Source: Christensenella sp. UBA7584 (GTDB lineage Bacteria; Bacillota; Clostridia; Christensenellales; UBA1242). Taken from it: a stretch of DNA of 14,046 bases. Of this stretch, positions 1-5,461 are shown piece after piece (within the stretch, counting starts at the first letter, position 1; the number at the start of each line of letters is the position of its first letter). The notes under the pieces are model-generated. The model ran no database searches. It saw nothing but the letters and a program-made list of their open reading frames with translations, and was not told the origin of the DNA. The translations under genes were made by a program, and so were the position numbers. The DNA is taken from assembly GCA_002477805.1 (NCBI GenBank), contig DLKQ01000033.1:1-14046 (forward strand), read 5' to 3'.

Positions 1-691
1 TCTTTTCTTTTAGTGCTTTTAAAACATTGAGCGAATACTGAATATTTTTGTTTTCGACGACTCTTCCAACAAACAAAAAGACAGTTTTTCCCTTTAAATG
101 ATGTTGTTTTTGCAAATGTTTGATTTGTTTTGAAAGGTCAACATTGTCCACAATATCAGTGGCATTTCCAATCACTTTTAAATCTTTTTTAAACCCGTAC
201 TCTTTCATCTTTTTTCCAGCACCATTACTCACAGTACAAACAACATCAGCCATATTCATTACTTTAAAAATGTATTTCATCATAAAGTTTTGTAAAAATT
301 TCGTTTTGAGTTTTCGCTCAAAATCGCTTTTATAATCTGTATGTAAAGTGGTCACGATTGGAATATTATATTTTTTTGCAAGCTTTGAAACATATTTACC
401 AAGGCTGAATGGTGAATGAATATGAACAACATCGTAATTTCCATTTTTTATTAATTTTCTAACTTTTCCACTTAACCCAGGCATAGGAATACGATATTTG
501 TCTGGCCCCATTATAGAAGGACACCGATAAACATTGAAAACCTCATTATCCACATATTTTGGATAATGCGGAACAACAAGATCTGCCTGTGCAAGCTGTT
601 TTTGTGTCATAATCGTTGCAAGATTTTTTACAACTGATGCAGGCCCATCATATTGTGGATAATATGTATCCAAAACAAACAAAACTTTCAT
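1..691 (-). CDS. GT4-family glycosyltransferase, N-terminal part (3' end outside window)
   Basis: I read 230 codons on the minus strand from ATG at 691 without a stop to the window edge; the C-terminal part is missing. The product starts MKVLFVLDTYYPQYDGPASV, the usual first beta strand and glycine-containing loop of a GT-B fold glycosyltransferase. It continues with DVVHIHSPFSLGKY and IPIVTTLHTDY, typical of the GT4 acceptor domain, and then VFLFVGRVVENKNI, which opens the nucleotide-sugar-binding second domain. GT4 enzymes transfer a sugar from an activated donor to a lipid, glycan or protein, usually at the inner membrane face; donor and acceptor cannot be told from this fragment. AGAGGA lies seven bases before the ATG and supports the start. 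There is no same-strand gene immediately upstream. Family call is firm; substrate unknown. Confidence 0.88.
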   Translation of the reverse strand, partial: MKVLFVLDTYYPQYDGPASVVKNLATIMTQKQLAQADLVVPHYPKYVDNEVFNVYRCPSIMGPDKYRIPMPGLSGKVRKLIKNGNYDVVHIHSPFSLGKYVSKLAKKYNIPIVTTLHTDYKSDFERKLKTKFLQNFMMKYIFKVMNMADVVCTVSNGAGKKMKEYGFKKDLKVIGNATDIVDNVDLSKQIKHLQKQHHLKGKTVFLFVGRVVENKNIQYSLNVLKALKEK

Positions 692-1401
692 ATTAATTTC
701 CTCTTAAAGACATAGCAAAATACAGGTAATAAGCAAATAGTTTTTAATTAAAGTTTATTCGCAGTCAATTTTACTACATATAATTTTAATTTAAGTTTAA
801 TATAAAATAGCAAAAAAAGCAATTAAAAAATGTAATAAAATTGTATTTATCGCATTAAAATACACAAATTTTTCTATATGAGCGTAAAATTCCATCGACA
901 AGCCTAACTTAAACAATCTAACCACAAGGAAGTGTAGTCATAACCCCACCCTTACAATCACAACTTAATAGCTTTTTGTATTTTTAAGACTCAAATTGTG
1001 GCAATAGAAATTGCCATTCAAACTTAGACACATTTAGTTAAACAGTTTATTCTTAAAAGGTAACCTGCCTACATTCAACCCCTCGCTTTAAAACAAAATT
1101 CCATCAATACATCTAGGGGGGTATATAACGGGTAAACCTCTACTTCAAAGCACAAAATCGTGCGTAACCTAGCTATGCCTTATTGCAAACTCTTACCATT
1201 ATTTTTAAAGTCAATCATTCTATATTTTTTGCGTAAAAACTTACAACTTAAAGTAGTATACTAAAGTGTTTTCCGATTTGTTTTCATTTCCTATTATATT
1301 TGTTAGGCTTTAACAAATATACTGTAACCAAGAAATCTAAATCTATCAATCGATAAACCTAAACCAAACCACCAGACTATCTAGTGACTTTATACTACAA
1401 C
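692..1401. other. Long intergenic region without protein gene
   Basis: About 700 bases lie between the glycosyltransferase start and the terminator of the next minus-strand gene. All frames are broken by stops every few dozen codons and I see no remnant of a recognisable protein. 700-880 and 1200-1320 are very AT-rich, while 883-1195 is clearly richer in G+C and is entered separately as a candidate RNA. Other visible structure: an 11-bp perfect inverted repeat with a five-base loop at 1295-1321, a 10-bp palindrome at 1254-1263, and a hairpin at 842-864 (TGTATTT/AAATACA) followed on the minus strand by T-rich sequence. The promoter of the glycosyltransferase must lie in 700-850, but I cannot single it out. 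Confidence 0.6.
883..1195 (-). ncRNA. Candidate structured RNA, class unknown
   Basis: By hand count the lines from 901 to 1200 hold roughly 28-40% G+C with no reading frame, set between flanks that are far more AT-rich; in such genomes this is how structured RNA genes stand out. Possible stems: 920-939 (seven pairs), 959-966 with 993-1000 (six to eight pairs), 999-1016 (TGGCAAT/ATTGCCA, perfect), 1078-1122 (CCCC/GGGG core), 1150-1163 (GCAC/GTGC). The first two need G-U pairs on the minus strand, which become A-C mismatches on the plus strand, so minus transcription is favoured. GATGGAATTTT occurs twice (886-896 and 1095-1105). I found no signature of RNase P RNA, tmRNA or SRP RNA, and the ends are approximate. 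It could instead be an uncharacterised repeat or a long leader of the glycosyltransferase. Confidence 0.35.
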
Positions 1402-1441
1402 AAAAAAAGGAACGCAATACAATTAAATGCAACGCTCCTTT
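1402..1441 (-). terminator. Rho-independent terminator after the 1468-3339 gene
   Basis: On the minus strand a nine-pair stem (AAAGGAGCG with CGTTCCTTT, one G-U pair) closes a loop of about 18 bases and runs into seven Ts. It lies 26 bases beyond the stop codon of the upstream gene. Confidence 0.8.
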
Positions 1442-1467
1442 ATCCATTATTTTACCTTTTTAACCTA

Positions 1468-3339
1468 CTATAGTAATGGCAACTCGCCTCTTGGAGTAGC
1501 ACTTTTGCCTTCACTCATAATGTTAGAAAGTGCCTCAGATGCTTGTTTGTTAGATTTTTCTTTTTCAGCGTCACCACTTGCTTTGCTTTCAGTAGCAAGA
1601 ACTTTATCAGCAAGTTTTAGTAGTTGCTGGTTTGAACCAAGGTTCTCTCTAATATATTTTTGTTCATTTTTGCTAAGGTTAGAAAGATCCATTCCACCCT
1701 GAACAGCTTTAAGAATATCAGCAAGAAAGTAGACTTGTTTTTCTCTTTCAGACTTTTCTGAATCCTCAATTCCCTCCTCTTCAACAAACGCTTTTACACC
1801 TTTATTAAACGCTTGTACAGCAGGTTTATGCCAACCTTTCGCTTCTTTTCCAGCTTTTGCAATTTCAATGTCAAGAGAGCTAATCTCTCTACCATCACGA
1901 ACTTGGGCAACTTCTTTATCACGCTCACCCGTTGTTTTAGCTTCTTCTTCAAAACTCTCAACAGTTTTTTGAATATTTTCTTTCAGTTTTTCATCTTTTA
2001 CTTCATCTAATTGGTCGGCAATCTTATTCTTTACAGAAGCATCAAAGAAATCTTCCTTGTTGTTATACATTTTGAATACAGCTTGTTTTTGTGCTTGTGA
2101 AAGGCTGTTAAATCTACCTGTTGCAACATAATTTGCAACCAGACCAGTAAGTGTGTCAAAATCTTTGTCTGCCTGTTCTTTTGGAACATTTTTTATATTG
2201 TATCCTTGGTTAACCATATCAAGAACACACTCTAAAGGATAACTTTCAAAAACTTGTTGTCCAATTTTCGAACCTTTTGTAAAACTATTAGTAAGTTCGC
2301 CAATACTTGAATGAAAACCAGAATCATTAAGAGCTCGAGACACTCTCCCCATTCTGTCAATTGGGTCAGTGAGATAATTTTGCAAAGCTTCAGCACTATC
2401 ATATCTCGAATCAAAGTTTGCTTCGGTACCTTTTGTAATCATTCCAGCCTCAACTCCCCTTTGCTGATCAGAAACAAAGGCTTGTCTAGTTCTTTGGAAT
2501 CTTTTTGAAACATCTTTTCCGCTTGAACCACCTAGCATATCAATACCAAGTTTTGCTGCTTTATCATAGCTTCGACCAATAAATCCAAAGCAGACATTCA
2601 TTAAGTCTTCACATTCCCTTTCTTTTCTGCGTTGTTTTTCCTCACGAGCAAGCGAAGGTAAGTTGTTCTTTAAAAACTTGTTTGCACCACTAACAAGTTT
2701 GTCATATTCATTACCACTTCTCATTCCACGATGAGAAAGCAAGGTTGTTTTTCTCTTTTGAATTTTGACCATATATTTGTCCATAAAGTCAAACTTTTCT
2801 TCCAAAAGTTCTTTCATTTCTCTCTGAAGTTGAGCCTTTAGTTTAGGGTCGTGCTCTTTTGCTAATTGCTCCTCCAGACTTCTTTCAAGTGTACTATATC
2901 TTGCAAGACCGCTCATAAGTTTGTCTTCCCAACGCTTATGTCTGGTTTGAATAAGTCTTGCCCCACCAACAGCAGAAGCAGCCAAAATTCCACCACCAAC
3001 AGCAGTACTCAAACTAACTCCAGCAGTTGCAGCAGCAGCGCCAGCCCCAACAGCAATAGCTCCCGATGCAACAGCCCCTACCAGACCACCTGTTATAATT
3101 GTACCAACAGCAAGACCTCCAATAACAAGTGCTGCAGTAAGTCTTGGTCTTTTTGCTTTCATTTTTGCAAAATCCATAGCCCCCTGCTCAAGTTCTGTTG
3201 GAGACAAATTTTGTTTAACCTCTCTTGGAACGGTTAAATAATTTTCATAAAATTTGTCAAGTTGGTCACCCTTGTATGTTTCAGACATAGCAGCAAGCCA
3301 CTCTTCCAATGAATTGTATCCATTATATTCACCAGCCAT
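1468..3339 (-). CDS. Unknown protein: Gly/Ala-rich membrane hairpin plus long coiled coil (623 aa)
   Basis: I do not recognise this family. Residues 1-66 are soluble and acidic; about 67-130 form a long Gly/Ala/Val stretch able to make two or three tightly packed membrane helices of glycine-zipper type; about 131-200 are a basic, heptad-like coiled coil; the rest is mostly helical and highly charged, with a Glu/Lys-rich tail. No signal peptide, Walker motif or catalytic motif is visible. An ATG seven codons upstream (3360) is open, but I prefer 3339: GGGGA lies ten bases before it, while the upstream ATG has no ribosome site and sits only about five bases after the predicted transcription start. 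The gene has its own promoter (3372-3411) and terminator. Its architecture repeats that of the neighbour at 3465-4706, which suggests a common membrane-linked task; that is inference. Confidence 0.75.
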   Translation of the reverse strand: MAGEYNGYNSLEEWLAAMSETYKGDQLDKFYENYLTVPREVKQNLSPTELEQGAMDFAKMKAKRPRLTAALVIGGLAVGTIITGGLVGAVASGAIAVGAGAAAATAGVSLSTAVGGGILAASAVGGARLIQTRHKRWEDKLMSGLARYSTLERSLEEQLAKEHDPKLKAQLQREMKELLEEKFDFMDKYMVKIQKRKTTLLSHRGMRSGNEYDKLVSGANKFLKNNLPSLAREEKQRRKERECEDLMNVCFGFIGRSYDKAAKLGIDMLGGSSGKDVSKRFQRTRQAFVSDQQRGVEAGMITKGTEANFDSRYDSAEALQNYLTDPIDRMGRVSRALNDSGFHSSIGELTNSFTKGSKIGQQVFESYPLECVLDMVNQGYNIKNVPKEQADKDFDTLTGLVANYVATGRFNSLSQAQKQAVFKMYNNKEDFFDASVKNKIADQLDEVKDEKLKENIQKTVESFEEEAKTTGERDKEVAQVRDGREISSLDIEIAKAGKEAKGWHKPAVQAFNKGVKAFVEEEGIEDSEKSEREKQVYFLADILKAVQGGMDLSNLSKNEQKYIRENLGSNQQLLKLADKVLATESKASGDAEKEKSNKQASEALSNIMSEGKSATPRGELPLL

Positions 3340-3371
3340 TTTTAAAATCCCCTTTTTCATTCTTTAGTTTT

Positions 3372-3411
3372 ATTATACCACATTATTACATAAAAATCAA
3401 TTATTTGTCAA
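3372..3411 (-). promoter_or_regulatory. Sigma-A-type promoter with extended -10
   Basis: On the minus strand TTGATT (3395-3400) and TATAAT (3372-3377) are 17 bases apart, and TG precedes the -10 by one base. A second overlapping possibility is TTGACA (3406-3411), 17 bases from TAATAA. Predicted start of transcription is near 3365, leaving a leader of about 25 bases before the ATG at 3339. Confidence 0.75.
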
Positions 3412-3430
3412 AAATTTTCAATTTTATTTT

Positions 3431-3467
3431 AACAACAAAAAGAACTCAAACCGAGTTCCTTTTGTTA
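3431..3467 (-). terminator. Rho-independent terminator after the 3465-4706 gene
   Basis: On the minus strand ACAAAAGGAACTC and GAGTTCTTTTTGT pair over about 13 positions (one G-U) around a five-base loop at 3448-3452; the stem overlaps the stop codon of the upstream gene. The T run is inside the stem's 3' arm. Confidence 0.75.
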
Positions 3468-4706
3468 CATAGCCAAAGCGCCTTGAATTTCGCCAAGTTT
3501 TGAAGCTTGTGTTCTATCTTTTTCTCTACTTTGTCTTTGTGAAATTATGTTCAAAATATTCTCCTTTTCATCTTCTTCCATCTTGTCATACTGCGATTTA
3601 ACTTCATCAATTGTATCCATAGTTAAATCTTTGAGATTACTATTATCCAAAACAACCGCAATTGTGTTTGATACTTTTCTCTTTCCAAAGTTGTTTGCAA
3701 TACACTCATTAAACACATCTTCTGCAGTTAAGCCATAAGTATCAGTGTAAGAAGCGAATAACTTTGCGAAATCCTTATCCGAAGTTGTAGTATCATCTAA
3801 CATCTTTTTAATTGACTGCTTGTATGCAAGACTAGTTTTGCAATTATGAAGCTCTTTATGATTTTTAATATTAGAAATAATTTCAGAGCTAATATCAACA
3901 TCTTTTTCTTTTGCATCTTCACATATTTTTGCAAAAAGGTCAATAATTCTTTCATTTTGAGGAAGACCAGCTTCCTTTCTCATAATGTCTGCATTTTTCA
4001 GTTGAAGAAGAGCAGCTTCTTTTAATTGATAAAGTTGTGAAAATCTAATATCTTCAATTCTATCAAAATGGTCAACACCCGCCCAAGTCCAACCACTTTT
4101 TTGTTTCGCCTTAGTTTTTAGTGTTTTAGTTTTAATTTCAGATGAAGTTTGTCTAAAAAGCTCAAGTGAATTTTGCTCATAAATTTTAAGTTCATCTAAC
4201 GCCTTTTTTCTAAAGAAATTTGCTTTTTGGCTGTTTGTTGCCATATATTCTTGAGATTTTGCCAAGTTTTTTTCAATTCTTCTAAGTCTCCTACTTTCTC
4301 TCCAAAAATATCTGGCACGTTTACGATCATTGTTAAAATTGTATTCAAGTTTTCTATCAAGCCTTGTAGCAATTCCACCACAAACGCCCGCAGTAATGCC
4401 TGCCGAACCGATTGCAATTATCGCCCATTTTGGCAATGCAAGTTTTGCAAGAACTGGTGCTAAAAAAGGAATTGTTGCTGGACTAAAGACAAGAAGAGCA
4501 CCTAGAGCAACAGCCAAACCACAAATCGCATATTTTGCACCTTGTTTTATGTAGTGTTTGTAAATCGGCCTTGTGTTGTTTTTTATTATTTCTCTATTTT
4601 TCTGTTTTATCTCTTGAGAACGCTCATTTATAATACCAACAATATTTTGATAATTTTCATTAAATCTTTCGACAGTTTCGTTTCTGTCTTGTGTATAGTT
4701 TGACAT
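3465..4706 (-). CDS. Unknown membrane coiled-coil protein (413 aa)
   Basis: I do not recognise this family. Residues 1-50 are hydrophilic with many Asn, Glu and Gln; about 57-113 hold two membrane helices split by FSPATIPFLAP and ending in a Gly-rich turn (GSAGITAGVCGG); 114-150 are strongly basic (LDRKLEYNFNNDRKRARYF then RRLRR), expected on the cytoplasmic face; about 140-190 look like a coiled coil; the rest is helical and charged. There is no signal peptide and no catalytic motif. Start at 4706 is backed by GGGAG nine bases upstream and by a promoter at 4735-4763. Layout and charge pattern match the gene at 1468-3339 though the sequences are not obviously homologous by eye. A membrane-anchored scaffold or tether is possible but unproven. 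Confidence 0.75.
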   Translation of the reverse strand: MSNYTQDRNETVERFNENYQNIVGIINERSQEIKQKNREIIKNNTRPIYKHYIKQGAKYAICGLAVALGALLVFSPATIPFLAPVLAKLALPKWAIIAIGSAGITAGVCGGIATRLDRKLEYNFNNDRKRARYFWRESRRLRRIEKNLAKSQEYMATNSQKANFFRKKALDELKIYEQNSLELFRQTSSEIKTKTLKTKAKQKSGWTWAGVDHFDRIEDIRFSQLYQLKEAALLQLKNADIMRKEAGLPQNERIIDLFAKICEDAKEKDVDISSEIISNIKNHKELHNCKTSLAYKQSIKKMLDDTTTSDKDFAKLFASYTDTYGLTAEDVFNECIANNFGKRKVSNTIAVVLDNSNLKDLTMDTIDEVKSQYDKMEEDEKENILNIISQRQSREKDRTQASKLGEIQGALAM

Positions 4707-4734
4707 ATTCTCACTCCCTTATAAAGATACCCTA

Positions 4735-4763
4735 ATTTTACCACACAATCAGATCTTTGTAAA
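4735..4763 (-). promoter_or_regulatory. Sigma-A-type promoter with extended -10
   Basis: On the minus strand TTTACA (4758-4763) and TAAAAT (4735-4740) are separated by 17 bases, with TG one base before the -10. The -10 context TGTGGTAAAAT matches TGTGGTATAAT at the 1468-3339 promoter in 10 of 11 bases. Confidence 0.7.
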
Positions 4764-5032
4764 TACCCTTTTTAAAAATTTTTGAAATACAAAGAGAGTT
4801 GCTTTTTTAATTACCTTCTTAAATTATACAAAATTAAAAAGTATAAAATTTTGCTAAATTATTCATTTCACTTGCATTTTTCTCTTTTTTATAATATAAT
4901 TAAAACGTAGAGTTTACTTTTTTGTGATAAGCTTTTTAAAATAAAAGAACTTCTAAAAACCAACCTTGCCGTTTGTCCAAAATATCACATTCTAACGGCT
5001 AAGTTTAAAATTCCATTTTAACCAAATTTTAC
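4764..5032. other. AT-rich divergent intergenic region and tRNA leader
   Basis: No gene is visible. The left part is almost pure A/T. The right part contains the tRNA promoter (4872-4900) and, between it and the tRNA, an imperfect hairpin at 4965-5003 in which CTT-GCCGTT pairs with AACGGC-TAAG with a one-base bulge around a 20-base loop. I see no T-box element or specifier loop. Confidence 0.55.
4872..4900 (+). promoter_or_regulatory. Probable promoter of the tRNA-Thr transcript
   Basis: TTGCAT (4872-4877) and TATAAT (4895-4900) are exactly 17 bases apart. Transcription would begin near 4907, giving a leader of about 125 bases before the tRNA. Confidence 0.6.
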
Positions 5033-5108
5033 GCTGATATGGCTCAGTTGGTAGAGCAATTGATTCGTAATCAATAGGTCGCCGGTTCGAATCCGGCTAT
5101 CAGCTCCA
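5033..5108 (+). tRNA. tRNA-Thr, anticodon CGT
   Basis: A complete 76-base cloverleaf. The acceptor stem GCTGATA pairs perfectly with TATCAGC, followed by discriminator T and an encoded CCA (5106-5108). The D arm carries GGCTCAGTTGGTAGAGC. The anticodon stem ATTGA/TCAAT encloses loop TTCGTAA with anticodon CGT at 5066-5068, reading ACG. The T arm GCCGG-TTCGAAT-CCGGC is canonical. There is no other tRNA beside it and no second copy of its 3' end in the window, so no sign of an integrated element using it. Confidence 0.96.
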
Positions 5109-5220
5109 ATTATTTATTAGTGGTTTGATTTTACTTTTGTGCAAAAATGTAACTATCAAACATTTATAATATAATAAAAAGAGTGATAAACCAAAAAACA
5201 AAAATATCAAACAAGCAATT

Positions 5221-5260
5221 ACACCCTACGCATCGTTGTAGGGTGTTTGTGTATTGTTTT
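5221..5260 (+). terminator. Terminator-like hairpin downstream of tRNA-Thr
   Basis: ACACCCTAC (5221-5229) pairs perfectly with GTAGGGTGT (5238-5246) around an eight-base loop. The following TTGTGTATTGTTTT is T-rich but interrupted, so efficiency is uncertain. It most likely ends the tRNA transcript, or a short RNA starting near 5180. Confidence 0.6.
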
Positions 5261-5379
5261 GTGGTTGAACTCTATTTTTTTATTATTAACTCTTTACAAA
5301 TACACCTCACTAAAAACATCAAAAAAATTTTTGTCACTTTTTCAAAGATTAACAAATTTTGAACATCAACACAAAATGC

Positions 5380-5410
5380 TTTACTTTTCTATATAATTAT
5401 GCTAGCATAA
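5380..5410 (+). promoter_or_regulatory. Candidate promoter and overlapping 14-bp palindrome
   Basis: TTTACT (5380-5385) and TAGCAT (5403-5408) are 17 bases apart, with TG one base before the -10. A perfect palindrome TTATGCTAGCATAA (5397-5410) covers the -10 box and is a plausible operator for a dimeric regulator. An alternative TATAAT at 5392-5397 has no matching -35. Confidence 0.45.
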
Positions 5411-5461
5411 GTGTATAGTTAACACACATACTAACAGTGTTTTAACAAGGAGGAGATAAAA

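Larger units (their letters stand above)
5109..5461 (+). other. Intergenic region between tRNA and lipoprotein gene
   Basis: No protein gene is visible. It holds a terminator-like hairpin at 5221-5246, a very AT-rich stretch with two overlapping TATAAT copies near 5164-5175 that lack a good -35, and the promoter, palindrome and ribosome site of the lipoprotein gene from 5380 on. Confidence 0.6.

Noticed and set aside
120..335. Short plus-strand frame at the left end
   Set aside because: It lies opposite the clear glycosyltransferase frame and shows no family resemblance or ribosome site.
883..1195. RNase P RNA, tmRNA or SRP RNA
   Set aside because: None of the diagnostic conserved blocks (GAGGAAAGTCC, tRNA-like ends with TTCGA arm, or GGAAGGAAGC) can be found on either strand.
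1295..1321. Terminator at the 11-bp perfect inverted repeat
   Set aside because: Neither side is followed by a T run and no gene ends nearby; kept only as unexplained structure.
2866..3237. 123-codon plus-strand frame rich in Ser, Thr, Asn and Cys
   Set aside because: It is exactly antisense to the Gly/Ala-rich membrane and coiled-coil part of the 1468-3339 gene; its composition is that of a complement shadow and it has no ribosome site.
4907..5032. T-box riboswitch upstream of tRNA-Thr
   Set aside because: No T-box consensus or specifier hairpin, and the downstream gene is a tRNA rather than a synthetase or amino-acid gene.
5033..5461. tRNA-linked integration site of a mobile element
   Set aside because: The tRNA is complete, its 3' end has no second copy in the window, and no integrase or phage gene is present.
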